Notes: generated by a model from the sequence alone, not told the origin. 64,000 nucleotides of DNA from Colocasia esculenta (GCA_014218235.1 CM024766.1:47705359-47769358), one strand, 5' to 3'. Shown: positions 47,117 to 60,092, counted from the first letter of the stretch. Made by a program: numbers and translations.

Positions 47117-49510
47117 ATGGTCCAGTTAGAATATGAAAAGACATTGAAGTTACAATGTCTCAATACATGGATTAATGTACACTGATGGTAGTGAGTATGT
47201 GGTTTTGTGTGATATAAAGTAGTTTTTACGTGAGCTTTTGGCACATAAACCGTGTGTTTCTGTTTGTTAAATTGGCAGTTGTGAGTAGTTGTTGATCCAC
47301 AGCGTGGATAATGACATAAGTTGTGTGGTAGCACCCTGGCACTACTGCAGTTAAAGTATAGTATTTAAAGGTTTTCAGTTGCAGAGATTAGAGGAGAAAG
47401 GTAAAGTAGTGCCCTGAGAGGGATATGCCCAATATATGTTAGTAAAGTATAGAGTTAACAGAGACAGATATAGGGTGTTACTGCGATAGTTCAGCAGAAT
47501 GTTACTAGTAAGGAATAGTGTGTGTGTGATAAGTTGTAGATGAGGGCCTTGGCAGAGGTATTGTTTGAAATTTGTGTTAGTAAGAATTGAGAAGTAGTTT
47601 GAGTAATAATGTGATCAATACTCTGGCAAGTTGAGAATAATTAAGTGAGACAGGTTGACTTCAAATGAAGTGTGGGTAAACAGAAGAGCAAAGAATTATG
47701 ATCGTTCGATGAGGATAAGGGTGTTTTGATAATTAGAGGTCTGAGCAGAGGTGGTCAGTTAAGCAAAGAGAGGGTAAATGAAGATCAGTGCATAGTGGAC
47801 TTTTCTGACAACTCTGTAAGAAAGATATTAGTTTGGCAAGTAACAGTTTATGAGAATTGAATAGATTGGTTCGTTAAGGAATACAGTGTTATGGATAAGG
47901 TTATTGTTGATTAGCAATTGATTATAGTTTGAGCAAAGAAAAGGTAAAGTTTATGTTTGAAAAAGATTGAAGCTAAGATTAAGAATGTTCAGAGTAAGAT
48001 AGAGTTATGCGGGTCAGAATGAAAGGAAATGGATTAGCTAAGAAGCCGTTGAGCAATATTAAGCTAAGTGGTATATAGAAATCAGGCAGAGCTAGTTACG
48101 ATATTTAAAGAGATTGACTTCAAATTATAGCTTTGGCAGTCGTTAATGAAGAGTGTTTGTATGAACTGTTGTGTGAATGGTACAGTACAGGACGAATAGC
48201 TAAGTAATAGAATAACTGAGAAGGATACATGGCAAAAAAAAAGGGGCACAGTTGGCAGATTATCAATTTGGAAAAGAAAGAGTATGATAGATTGTGGAAC
48301 AGATGTAACCAAAGGACTGAGGAAGTGATCAGTAAGAGTTTGTATGGCAGCACACAGAAAGTGGGTTAGTTTAAGCAGAAGTGTTTTCCTCGAGGCAGTA
48401 TTTTAAAATTTGATATAAGAATAAAAGGTAGGACAGTTAAGGAATAATGTACAGATCTGAGCATGGCTGAATGGAAATTGAAACCGTCAGGTATAGAAAG
48501 AAAAGAGTGCAATCAGATAAACAATGAACGATTTAAGGTCAGATGACACCCGATTGAAATAAAGTTAATATGCGTAAAGTCAGCTAAGCAGCGTAATTTT
48601 CTTGAAATAAGAATGCAACGCCACAAAGATGAAAGCAAATGTTTTGAGAAATGATGGAAATAATGTGGTTAGTCAGTTAGAGAATGTAAATTGAAGTAAA
48701 AAAGGAATATGAAAAATAAAGTATGTTAGTAATGTAATGGTATGGTAGAATTCGGATTTTTAAAGGTGTGGCACAATTAGAACTGAAGTATTAGAGAAAG
48801 CAGTTTGGAAATTTTGATATTGTTTTCCAATATTGATTGAGCAAGTAAAGCAATCTGTATTGAAATTAACCGGAATTAGAATAATAGTGAAAGTGCGTAG
48901 AAATTGTGAATAATAAAGAAAGCAGAATTTATGAAATATTTTGTCAAATATTTTGTATAATCAGAGTGGCGCAGCGGAAGCGTGGTGGGACCGCAACTCA
49001 CAAGTCAGACAGTTAAGTATATGAATGCAGATAAAGCAGGATAATGGCTAGCAATGACAAGTGAGTAATGAAATGGTATTAAGAAACTCGAGAATTTAAG
49101 CAAGGTTTAGCACGAAAGAACATCCAAAGGTAGTGGAATAAAATGAAAGGATTTGAGCAGAAAAAAATGGTCCGGAAAGAAATGTTGCAAACACAGCCCA
49201 GAAAATGTTAAAGTAGGTTCAGTCCAAGGAGATAAAGCGTCATTGGCAAGGTAGAATTGCCTACAATTGAAAGGTAAGGAAAGGTAATGGAATCGACAGA
49301 ACAGAGTAATTGTGAAATGAATTGAAAGAAAAGAAAAGAGCAAAGCAAAGATAGAAAAAATCAGTTAGCGCAGATGAATGGAAAGGCTGATGCAGAGAAA
49401 GAGTATCCTTCTTGTTCTGTATACGATTTTATTTCTTTTTAGGTGATAGTCCAGTTTATTGTGATTTGTGTTGATTGTCGAGGACGACAGTTCTTTTTAG
49501 GTGATAGTAA
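47117..49510 (+). mobile_element. Non-coding internal region of a LARD-like element
   Basis: Only 2.4 kb separate the primer site from the 3' LTR, and no gag or pol motif occurs in any frame. A long LTR (3.3 kb) with a non-coding interior matches the LARD class of non-autonomous elements, which depend on another element's proteins. The strand is strikingly rich in A and G and poor in C from about 47340 to 49420. Just before the 3' LTR an 18-bp repeat, TTCTTTTTAGGTGATAGT, occurs at 49433-49450 and 49491-49508. No clean polypurine tract touches the LTR. Confidence 0.75.
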
Positions 49511-52276
49511 TGTAACGTCACGCGTTTTTCAGATCATCGTGGATCCGTGTTTAGTAGGTTTGGTAGCCGATGTATGGCCCATGAGTTTGAGTTTCAGGTG
49601 TTGCACGTGTTGTAAGGCTTGGTGGGCCGGCCATTGGGCCCAAAGCGCTCACAGATTTTCTGCCTGTGAACGCGACAGGGGTGTGTGTTGCGTTCTGAAC
49701 GCGACAGCCCTAGTGGTCGCGTTCTTGTTACCACTGTTGAGCGGCGACGTCTGCATGCACACCAAGTGTCGTGCGTTGGGTGACCTGCTGACGTCGGGCT
49801 TGAGAAGGCGACGGCCTCCCACGTCGCGTTCAGGTTGCGACGTAGGGCTACGTCGCGTTCTCAACTGCTGTGCATTTTTAAGGAACCCCAGCCGAACAGA
49901 GCTTTGAGAAGCTCAGCTCAGCCGGGGGAGGCTGCTGCACAGGTTTCTTGGCGATTCGAGGTCCTGGTGGAGTTCTCGGCGCGCTCTCTCCACGAAGACG
50001 TCGCGTGGAGCGGGGGAGACACTGAGAGAACTCCGGTTTTCGCGTTCTTCGCGAAGGTAGGGTGTTTCTACCTCGTTTGATTGAGTGGAATGCTCGTGGT
50101 GTGGATTTGATTCGTTTAAAGCTTAAAGAACATTAGATACCATGCTAGGGTATCCATTAAAGCATGTAAAATGAGAATTAATCATGTTTTGAATGGTTTG
50201 AAATGGTGATCCATGGAGTTTCTCTTGGATTAGGGTTTGCGCCTGTGAAGGCGACAGACCTTGCCATCGCGACAAGGTCGCGACAGGCCGACCCGTCGCA
50301 ATAGGGTTTCCCATTGCGATAGGTCGGGGCATCGCGTTCTGAAGGCGACCTGGCCCCTTGTCGCGACCTCAGCCGAGAGGTCTGGACATTTATGCTTTTA
50401 GTGTTGTGGTTAAACGATTATTCGTATTTGTTGTGCTTGGAAATGATAGGTGGAGCCAGTGCACTTGTTACGCTCATGGAGCGTGTTGTTCACGAGATGG
50501 ACATGTGGTTAATATGTTATGTACGTAATCGGCTTGGTGTTTACGTAGTAAGTATGGTGCATTGGCACCTGTAGCGCTCTTGGAGCGTACTGTCCATGTG
50601 TTGGACATGTTGTTTATGTGAATGACGTGTGGTGCACCTGGCTGGTGTATTATACACGTGGTGTCTACGTGGTTTGGATGTCGTGCATGTGGTTTGTGTG
50701 TGCATGGCACATCGTACGTTATTGTGTTTATTGTATCTTAATTATTGTGTTAGTCTATGGTGTTGTGGCAGTAAGGTTCACGTTTGAACCTAGCCTTGAT
50801 CCTTTATGATCTTTTATAGATTATCCTAGATGGATAATTAGTAAAGTATAAGTATGGTTATTATGTGATTATCGTGTACTGTGTTTAGAGTGGCAGTGGA
50901 GGTCACAAGGTGACCGATGACATGCCGTAGTGCTATTATTAATATGGTTTATGTGTGTGGTTGTGTAGGTTAGCCTGTAAGTCGCAAGGTGACTGGAACA
51001 AGCTATTCCTAACATATATACCGTGATTAGTAATAAAAAGTGTTTATGTATATCATGGTTTGGCTTGCCGAGTGTGGTGGTCCGACGCCTATTCCAAAAT
51101 GCCTCTCTAGTCGGGTACCCCAGGTTCTTTGTGAGCCAGGCACGTGTGTTTGTTGTGCTCGGGGTTTGTCCCGATACAGTGTGGTACCGTCGAGGTCTGT
51201 GTCGTCTTCCTGGACACCCTCACTCCTGTGTTTGAGTTGTACGTCTGGCTGAGGGAAAGACGGCAGTGGGACAGCGATTTCCCAGAGCTTGTTTTTAGTC
51301 GCTTGTAGCGCGCTCGTAGTTGGGGGTACGGACACCAGTAGTCGACACTGGTTCCCAGCTAGTCCTATTTTCCAGTGCCTCACTTTAGGGTGCTCCGGCC
51401 AGAGACCCTAGAGGTGCCAGGCATGGACCTGTAGTTGTGTGTCTGCAGGTGTGGTGTTGGTTGGTCTCCACAGTTGTTTGACTTGTTCTCGTGGAGCGGC
51501 AGTTGGACCTTTCGTCCGTGACTGCGAGACTGAGAGGTTGTTTTTGTGTTGTGTTGTCCGGGTTGGATACTGGCCTGATCAGCCAGTAGTCCGTTCCCGT
51601 GTGGTGGCGTCGTTCCTATCCGACTCGTGCTTTGCCACTGGCTGTGGTTCGTGAGTTTGTGACTCGTAGTCGAGGTTTGATCTGTTTGAGGTGTGCCCTG
51701 GTGTTGGCACAGTTGTGACTGCGGTTGTGGATTATGGTGTGCCCGAGTGGTGGCACAGTTTTGGTTATGGTTGGTAAGTGTTGACTCACCAAATGTCGTT
51801 TAGCTCGCTATGGTGTGCCCTGTTACGGCACTGGTTTACTTGCGGTTTCCGTGCTGGTACCTTGTGGTAGTAGGTACCTGTACCTCGTGTGGGTAATAGT
51901 TTGTGGTGGTACGTCGTCTACCAGTCTTTTCTGGTATTGACTTGGAACTGTGTTTCGTGGAGGTCGTGTAGTGTGACCTTCCACTCAATGTGCTTTACCC
52001 TTCCTCGAGTAAGCTTCCGTATATGGTTTTCGTGTGTGATGGATTGGCCGTTGTAGCCAGCCCTGCCATTCTGTGTGTGGCTTTCGACATATTGTGGTTT
52101 GGGATATAAAGGGCCAGCTTTTGGTTAGCAGTCCTGTTACCCACGTACTTGAGACTCGCCTGTGAAGCTTATAGCCTAGGCAGTGATTTGCTTGTGCGGT
52201 TTATAGCTTAAATGATTGGTTGTGACTGTTTGCCTGTGAGGCTTGAGGCCTAGGCGTTACTGTTGTTGAGTGGACT
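49511..52276 (+). mobile_element. 3' LTR of the LARD-like element, interrupted at 52277
   Basis: Starts TGTAACGTCACGCG and is a close match to the 5' LTR, including 51530-52276 against 42105-42340 plus 46006-46535. It breaks off where the minus-strand gypsy element begins. About 0.57 kb of LTR should lie beyond that element, outside the window. Open frames of 154, 118 and 71 residues here are mirrored in the 5' LTR and look non-coding. Confidence 0.88.
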
Positions 52277-55200
52277 TGTGACGGCCCTCATTATACCGGT
52301 ACGGTTATACCAACCCACGTCGGTATAGCGAGAGTCCTCACAGTGGGACATTTACCCAAACGATACTAACATCTAAGATACACGCGAATATACAACAGAG
52401 TAGCGGAAGTAAAAGACAATTGTCTCCATTCATTCATCATCCACATTTAACATACATGAAGTTTGCAATTAACAATAAAGAACTAAAAGTTCTCATAATT
52501 TAAATTGCTGAAATAAAATACATATTGTCCACACTTATACATCCTTTTCATGATATTTCTAATACAATGTTCAAATTACATACTATGGAATGCACAAGTC
52601 ACAAAGAAACTCCAAAGACTAGCTAATCTCCGCGCTCGGAGTCCGTCTCCACTGTCTCCTCCAAAGGTGCCACGTCACCAACTACACCTGTACGCCGAAG
52701 CAAAGAGTGAGTCCAAGGACTCAGCAAGAAACACTACCCATAACATACACGTATAAGTCATAGCGGTTTCTACAAGCACATTTAAAATTTCCAAGCATAG
52801 CATGCTAGTCATTTTAAAGTTTCAACCTATCATGAAAGTTTTACAATTTTATACATGGATCATGCTTTCAGATTTCTAAGAATAAAATTTACCTATCACA
52901 TGCTCTCTATTCAATTTACTCATGAAACTTTGTCTTTAAAGAACCAGGACATGAGAGCTACCAACATGAACATTGTGCATACATGAAAAGAAAACACGAC
53001 TAGCATGGATCTTACATGTTTTTAAACACATACATAAACGTTTTCACATGCTTTAAGTTGCTGATTTCACATGGTTTCATGGCTGAAAACCTATACATGA
53101 GAGCTACAATATTGCGTAAAACATATCATGTGAACAACCAATCATGCTATTTGCACACGTGCTCATCAAATATCCCTAACATGGATTCTAGGCATCTTTG
53201 CACACTTAAACATGATGATAACAACATGAATTTACTGATTTCACATGGTTTCAGATTTGTCTCACATGGATTTCAATATCATATCCTCACATTTAGAATT
53301 GCACATTTTCTTTACACAAGTTTCCTCTTTCACATGGTTACACTTTGCACATACACATTCACATTGTTCACTTACACATTTACACATGAACACATACACA
53401 TTACACATTACACATTTTAGGTGCCGTGACACATAGTCCAAACCACCAAAGAAGGACATATACACATCACATTACACATAGACGCCATCTAGGCATTCCA
53501 ATGGCGACTCTTGGACTGCGCAGACCGGGAGAACAAGTCTCCACCCTAACCAGTGGTACTTGTCCACCTCCAGGATTTCCCCCTAATGCCCTTAGGGTCA
53601 CTTACACATTGAACTTTCTCAGGGGGACTTTTCCCTGATACGGTTCCACTGCCCTCTGTGGAAGCAATGTCACACTTGGCACAATTTACACATTTACACA
53701 TTTTACCGATTTTTACACATGGTTCACACATATCACTTTTCATCTCATTCACTTTCTCACTCACATGCACATCTCTATTTTTCCTAACATGGCACTACAG
53801 ATTTCAGGAGCTTAACACACAGTAATTTCACTATTCAAGTTAGGTTTAAGCAATATCTAATCACATTACGATAACATACATGGATTATTGCCTTTCACAT
53901 GAAAAATACATAACCTCTTATATACTGGTCCAAATGACCTGAAATTTTAACCACATGCTATTTTCGGGTTCTAGATCATACACTCAATTTTTCAGATTTT
54001 TCTGAGCTAAATGGGATTTACAGTAATTAAAACACTTATTTAGCATGCTATTCACAATTTAAGTTAACATGAGGTTTAACACATCATGAAATTTTGCCAC
54101 TTACTGTTTAAACAGAGGTTATTGTCACATACATGATCTGAGAATACAGAATTTACTCTAAATCATACAATTGTAGATCGATCACCACAAATCATTATTG
54201 CATGCCATTTTATTTACCGAACCGAATTTATTGGCAATTTATATAAGTATGGATAATTCATCAAAAACTGAGTACATGTACACTGATCTACTACTCTTCA
54301 TGATTAGACAAGACTAAGGCATTCAGACTAATCCTCATCATGAAACATGGATTGGCAAGAATTTCAACATTTCATGCTTACACATTCACGGTATAAAATT
54401 TCCTACATTCACCATCATACATCACACTCATCCACACACCACAATTGACAATATACATAGTGTATAGGGTTACCATATATCCTCATCACGGAAACCATAC
54501 CGAAAATAGTCGATAGGAAGGGCAGAACAGGTCACTGTTCTGTCCAGAGGAACTTGGCGGCAGTCTCTGGCCGCTGACTCATGGTTAGCGACATGGTCGA
54601 TGGACGCCAAGCATGATATCGGCGTCCATTGACCTTGCCGTCAATGCAGGTCTGTGCAGAAACACAGACCCGACCTCTCAAGATTGGGTGAATGTGAGGG
54701 TCTAGGACTCGAGGGAAAATGTACAAAAATTGTAAAACCGACCTAGACTCATACGAGGACATCATGGTTAGGTCACTTGCCTTTTAAAAATTGCTTCAAA
54801 GGATCAAGGTGCTCGGAGAAGCCCTCCTTGGGCAGTCCCAAGAAGGTGCAGAAACGCCTTCTAGATCTTCTTCCTCCGGGCTCCTGGATGATCTCCACAG
54901 CAGGGGGATGTCGGGGAAGCCTCCTCCTTTGCTCCAGCTATCTTCTTGTCGGAGAAGATGGCCGGATCAAGCTCTAGGGAGTCGGATTCTTGGGTGCAAA
55001 AGTGGGGTTTTTCTCAGTTTTCTTCTAGGGTTTTCTTCTCTCTTTTTCTCCTCTTGCAAGGGTGAAGAGAGGGGTGGGAAAGGTAGCTCCGGGTTCAGAC
55101 TTAAGGAGAATCCTTTCTCCCACTCTTAGGGTGACTTGACAGCCCTCAGAGCCGTTGGGGACAGCCCCCCAATGGCTGGCTTTCTTGTTTCAGAAGCTTG

Positions 55201-55564
55201 CAGCTCTGCTGCGCATGCAGGCCAGAGAGATTGGCGTCCATATCGCTGGACGCCCGGATTAGTGTTGGCGTCCATGTCTGGACGCTGACACCACCTCAAC
55301 GGCCTGGGGTTGACGCCAAGATGGCCTTCGGCCAGAAATCTAAAATATACAGAAAACCATGCATACCATGCATATATACATGCAATATGTGTAAGGTAGT
55401 GTATCCATACTATCACCATTCAATACATGCATTATTTACCTCTAATATAAACATATGCACACGTAATTATACTAATCAATACGTACGTAAATATGTATAT
55501 ACATACACAAGCACAAATACACACGCAAATACAAATAATGCGACGGAAACTCGAGGGCCTTACA
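52277..55564 (-). mobile_element. 3' LTR of the minus-strand Ty3/gypsy chromovirus
   Basis: On the minus strand it starts TGTAAGGCCCTCGAG (55564) directly after a polypurine tract and ends GGGCCGTCACA (52277). It is 3288 bp. The first 1.55 kb from 52277 match 60487-62036 with only about 15 visible differences, near 99 percent identity. GGCGTCCA/TGGACGCC hairpin pairs lie at 54598-54636 and 55225-55290. Dense ACACATT/CACATGG phrases fill 53030-53780. Confidence 0.92.
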
Positions 55565-55577
55565 CCCTCTCCCCCTT
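55565..55577 (-). other. Polypurine tract of the gypsy element
   Basis: On the minus strand AAGGGGGAGAGGG touches the LTR start TGTAAG, as required for plus-strand DNA priming. Confidence 0.92.
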
Positions 55578-55609
55578 AAAGAAACTTCGTCCTCGAAGTT
55601 AGAACGACA

Positions 55610-55992
55610 CTACTCAAACAAAAGGGGATACTTCTTCTTCATCGCATCCTCAAGCTCCCACGTAGCCTCCTCGCGTGAGAAGTTCCGCCATAGAACTTTC
55701 ACCGACGCAATACTCTTGTTTCGGAGATGCTGAACCTTCCGGTCAAGAATGGCTACTGGTTGCTCGACATACGAAAGATCTGGCTGGATCTCCACTGGCT
55801 CATGACTAATCACATGAGACGGATCTCGGACATACTTCCTGAGCATAGATACGTGGAATACCGGGTGAACGCTAGCCAAAGCTGGGGGTAAAGCTAGCTC
55901 ATACGCCACGCTGCCCAGACGTCTGAGAATCTCATATGGGCCAATGAATCTAGGGCTTAGCTTGCTATGCCTGCCAAACTGACAACACCTCG
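55610..55992 (-). pseudogene. pol: Gypsy pol C-terminus with chromodomain
   Basis: After a single-base loss near 55990 the frame resumes with the GPY/F-like region (PRFIGPYEILRRLGSVAYEL), then HPVFHVSMLRKY and a chromodomain (ILDRKVQHLRN.. VKVLWRNFSREEATWE) to TAA near 55610. The chromodomain places the element among plant chromoviruses and most resembles the Tekay/Del lineage. It is thought to steer integration towards particular chromatin. The domain looks intact but is out of frame with the integrase core. Confidence 0.9.
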
Positions 55993-57600
55993 AGTAGGCG
56001 ATATCTTCAAGAAGACATGATCGCCAACCTCGAACTCCAAATCCTTCCTTTTGTTGTCGGCATAACTCTTCTGCCTATCCTGTGCCGCAATGAGCCTCTT
56101 CCTGATAAGCTGAATCTTATCCGAAGTTTCCTGAACTAACTCCGGTCCGATCAACTGCCTATCACCAGTCTCCTCCCAACATAAAGGAGATCTGCAGGGC
56201 CTACCATACAACGCCTCGAATGGAGCCATACTAATACTAGCATGAAAGCTGTTGTTGTATGCGAACTCCACAAGAGGTAAATGACGCTCCCAATCATCCT
56301 TCCAATCCAGAACACACGCTCTCAACATATCCTCGAGCGTCTGGATAGTCCTCTCGGACTGTCCATCGGTCTGGGGATGAAACGCCGAACTGAGCTTCAG
56401 CTCCGAACCTAACGCATCCTGAAGACCCTTCCACAATCTCGAAGTAAATCTCGGATCTCGATCCGAAATGATCGACTTCGGCACACCATGCAATCTAATG
56501 ATACCGCTAACATACAATCTAGCTAAACTCTCTACTGACTGCTTCTTCTTCATAGGCAAGAAATGAGCAGTCTTCGAGAATCTATCTACAACTACCCAAA
56601 TCGAGTCATTGCCCCTTCTAGATCGAGGCAAACCCGATACGAAATCCATAGTGACAGCTTCCCACTTCCATACGGGGATATCCATCCTCTGCATAAGGCC
56701 GGATGGTCGCTGCCGCTCGGCTTTCACTTGCTGACATACTAGACATCTAGACACATAATCCGCAACATCCTTCTTCATGCCGGACCACCAAAATGATCTC
56801 TTCAGGTCTTGATACATCTTAGTGTTACCCGGATGAATAGAGAATCGCGATCTATGAGCCTCCGCTAACACATGCTCACGGACATCTACTACATCAGGGA
56901 CACAAACACGGTGCTGAAATCTAATCACACCGTCCTCATCACGAGCAATGCCCGCCTTACCCACTAACTCTAACAATCTAGGGTCGGCTTTCTGCTGCTC
57001 AATCACCTCATCCAAGACTGAGGATCTAAGGGATAGCTGAGCTACAAAAGCCTGACACAGCGATGGCTCTAACTCGGTCATAGAGCACGCTGCATCCTCC
57101 AACATCTTCCAATCCTGCTGGAGCGAAGACCTCTTTCTACTAAGAGCATCTGCTACGACGTTCGCCTTTCCAGGATGATACTGAAGGTCGAAGTCATAGT
57201 CCTTCAAGAACTCAATCCATCTCCTCTGCCTCAGGTTTAATTCCTTTTGGGAGAAAAGATACTTCAAGCTCTTGTGGTCGGTAAACACCTCAAATCTGAC
57301 ACCATAAAGATAGTGCCTCCAGATCTTTAGTGCATGAACCACTGCTGCGAGCTCCAAATCATGAGTCGGATAGTTCCTCTCATGCTCCTTCAACTGACGA
57401 GAAGCATAAGCCACTACCCTCTCTCGCTGCATGAGTACACAGCCTAAACCAATCTGAGATGCATCCGTATAAATGGCAAAGCCCTCTAGACCACTAGGCA
57501 ATACCAATACCGGAGCAGAAGTAAGCTTAGCCTTCAATAGCTGAAAGCTACGCTCACATGCCTCAGACCATACGAACTTTCACCTTTCCTGGTCAGCTTT
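55957..57600 (-). pseudogene. pol: Gypsy RNase H and integrase
   Basis: A frame of 526 codons (57537-55957) carries RNase H (YTDAS aspartate at residue 25; TDHKSLKYLF; HPGKANVVADALSR near residues 121-134). It continues with the integrase zinc region (H228, H235, C265, C268) and core triad D298, D359, E395 (35 residues between D and E; HPQTDGQSERTIQTLE). All catalytic residues are present. It is cut from the reverse transcriptase by a base loss near 57590 and from the C-terminal domains by one near 55990. Gene order RT, RNase H, integrase identifies Ty3/gypsy. Confidence 0.93.
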
Positions 57601-58930
57601 GTCAAAGGGGCGGCGATGGATGAGAAACCCTCAATGAATCGCCGATAATAACCAGCTAACCCAATGAAACTACGAATCTCCGAAGGAGTCTGGGGAATCT
57701 CCCAATCCATAACTGCCTGGACCTTTGCTGGATCAACTGCAACACCAGCGCCGGAGATGACATGCCCGAGAAAGTGAACCTCGCGCAACCAGAACTCGCA
57801 CTTGCTGAACTTCGCATACAGCTTGTGCTCACGGAGAACCTCTAAGACTAACCTCAAATGCTGACATGTGTGGCCTCATCCGGAGAATAGACCAACACGT
57901 CATCAATAAACACAACAACAAAGCTATCTAAATACGGACTAAACACCCGGTTCATGAGATCCATGAACGCTGCAGGGGCGTTGGTCAATCCGAAGGGAAG
58001 GACCAAGAACTCATAATGTCCATAACGGGATCTAAATGCCGTCTTGGACACATCCTCACTCCTAATCCGCAGCTGATGATAACCAGATCGCAAGTCAATC
58101 TTAGAGAAGATTGATGCATCCTGCAACTGGTCAAACAGATCATCAATCCGAGGTAAGGGATACCTGTTCTTCACAGTCACCTGGTTTAGCTTTCTATAAT
58201 CAATGCACAACCGAAGTGACCCGTCTTTCTTCTTGACAAACAATACAGGTGCGCCCCAAGGGGAAACACTAGGGCGAATAAATCCCTTATCAAGCAATTC
58301 TTGCAATTGCTTCCTCAACTCGGCTAATTCTGCAGGGGCCATCCGATATGGGGCCTTCGAGATAGGAGAGGTGCCTGGAAGCAACTCTATATTGAACTCT
58401 ATCTCCCTATCCGGTGGCAATCCAGACAAGTCATCGGGAAAGACATCTGGAAATTCCTGCACCACATCGATCTCTGCAAGAGTCAGTGACGAATCAGCAT
58501 CGGGTACTAGCATAACGTTGGCAAGAAATGCGTCACAACCCTTGTTCACCATGCGCATCGCCTTCATGGCAGAGATGACTAACTTTCCCGCTAAGTTCTT
58601 TGGCAAGGGATGAGAGAACTCGTCCTCACCAGGAATGCGGAAAACAATCCTCTTCCGACGACAATCCACTAACGCATAGTGCTCCTCTAGCCAATCCAGA
58701 CCAAGAATACATCATAGTCCTTCATCTTTAGCAAGAAGAAACACCCATCTAGGAATCTATCCTCAATGCACACAGGTAACGACGGAATGCACTTCCTAGT
58801 CGATACCGTACCCGCAGGGGTGTGCACAGACAAAGGGACCTCTAACTCCTCAGACTCTATGCCTGACTCTAGGGCTAACTGCCTAGCGAACCGCTCGGAA
58901 ATGAACGAGTGAGTGCACCCGTATCAAACA
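57534..58930 (-). pseudogene. pol: Gypsy protease and reverse transcriptase, frameshifted
   Basis: The protease active site D-T-G is at 58925-58917. A base loss directly after it and another near 58708 break the frame. The reverse transcriptase runs 58669-57854 with LRKQLQELLDKGFIRPS, VLFVKKKDGSLRLCIDYRKL, LPRIDDLFDQL and the catalytic F-I-D-D at 57910-57899. A base loss near 57875 moves the thumb and connection part (LRE..FLGHVIS, IRSFIGLAGYYRRFI) into a second frame, 57857-57534. The domains are complete in content but cannot be read as one protein as sequenced. Confidence 0.92.
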
Positions 58931-59738
58931 AAACCCGAGCGTGCACACCTAAAAGCAAAACCGTACCTTCGGTGACATGCTCCGCCTGCTCGGCGTCCTC
59001 ACGAGCTAAAGCAAACACTCGAGCTGGGGCTCGAGGCCTTCCTGGTCTTCCTGTAGCTGGCGCGGCTGCCGCTACTGCTGGTGCTGGCGCTCCACGCTGA
59101 GCTCCTTGCTGGAGTCTTGGGCAGTCTTTGATCTTGTGGTCGCTGCTCCCACACTTCAAGCATCTACCCGCTACCAACCAACACTCGGAACCACCGTGTG
59201 TCTTCCCACAATGGGGACACTCTTTCTTCACACCAGGGGAACGTACAGAAGGTACCTGAGAGTTGCTGGCTGTCATTGGTTTCTGCGGTGTCTGGTACAC
59301 CGTTTTCTTCTTATCCTGCCGCTGGAATGTCGCTGCCGGCCTCTTCTGCGAAGCCTTCTTTTCCTCCAGATATTGCTCCATTTCTCCCTCCTGCCTGCAG
59401 GCAGCACTGAGGGCCTCGTCCAGCGTGCGGTGGTCAAACGCCACGAGTCTCGTCCGCAGTGATGGCTTGAGTCCCATCACGAACTTCTTGGTCTTCCTGC
59501 GCTCATCCTCTACGATATGCGGTGCATATTTAGAAAGTTCAGAAAACCTTGCCTCGTATTCCAGCACGGTCATGGAGCCTTGCGTCAGGGAGAGAAATTC
59601 CTGCTCCATTTTGTCCTAGATATGCTCTGGGACGAACTTGGCTCGGAAGAGCCTCACGAACGCGTCCCACGTCACGTCTACTACTCCGTCCTCGAAGCGT
59701 GTACGTAGTAGGGAGGACCACCATACATCGGCTCTCTC

Positions 59739-59815
59739 CTGCAATACACCTTCATAAGCACCAACTAACAAATTCTAGCTTGACAAACAACATACAAGCA
59801 TAAACTAAAACATAC
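59739..59815 (-). other. Intron 2 of gypsy gag (77 bp)
   Basis: On the minus strand the donor is CTACAG/GTATGT and the acceptor TATTGCAG/GAGAGA, with a T-rich interior and no coding similarity. Removing it joins LATYMLQ directly to ERADVWW, where intact relatives have a continuous protein. Confidence 0.8.
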
Positions 59816-60007
59816 CTGTAGCATGTAGGTGGCTAATGTCACCTTATCCTCATCAGGGCACCTGATAGCTCGGAAGATTTTCTCTGTCTCCCTTAACCAG
59901 CTTTCTGCCATTAGTGGATCACTCTCCCCCTTAAAAGAGGGTGGGGTCATCCTCTTGAATCGCTCCATGATGGATGGTCCACCATGGTCCTGAGCTGGTG
60001 CCTGAGC

Positions 60008-60092
60008 CTGCTACATTAAACAATAACAATACACAATAAACACAATATCATGCAATTTAAATAGCAACTACTTGGTTGTTTCATTATTCTAC
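60008..60092 (-). other. Intron 1 of gypsy gag (85 bp)
   Basis: On the minus strand the donor is CCCAG/GTAGAA, with a T-rich interior and the tandem acceptor TAGCAG. Both AG choices keep the downstream frame. Without splicing, gag would stop at the TAG inside the donor. Confidence 0.65.

Noticed and set aside
49443..49907. 154-codon open frame at the LARD 3' LTR
   Set aside because: It crosses the internal/LTR border, and its LTR part is a duplicate of 36937-37161. No known motif is present.
36777..52276. Hidden gag or pol in the LARD-like element
   Set aside because: No zinc knuckle, D-T-G, RT or integrase motif appears in the six frames between 47117 and 49510.
53016..53420. 134-codon open frame also found at 61225-61629
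   Set aside because: Conservation is explained by the two nearly identical LTRs, and the product is a low-complexity run from ACACAT phrases.
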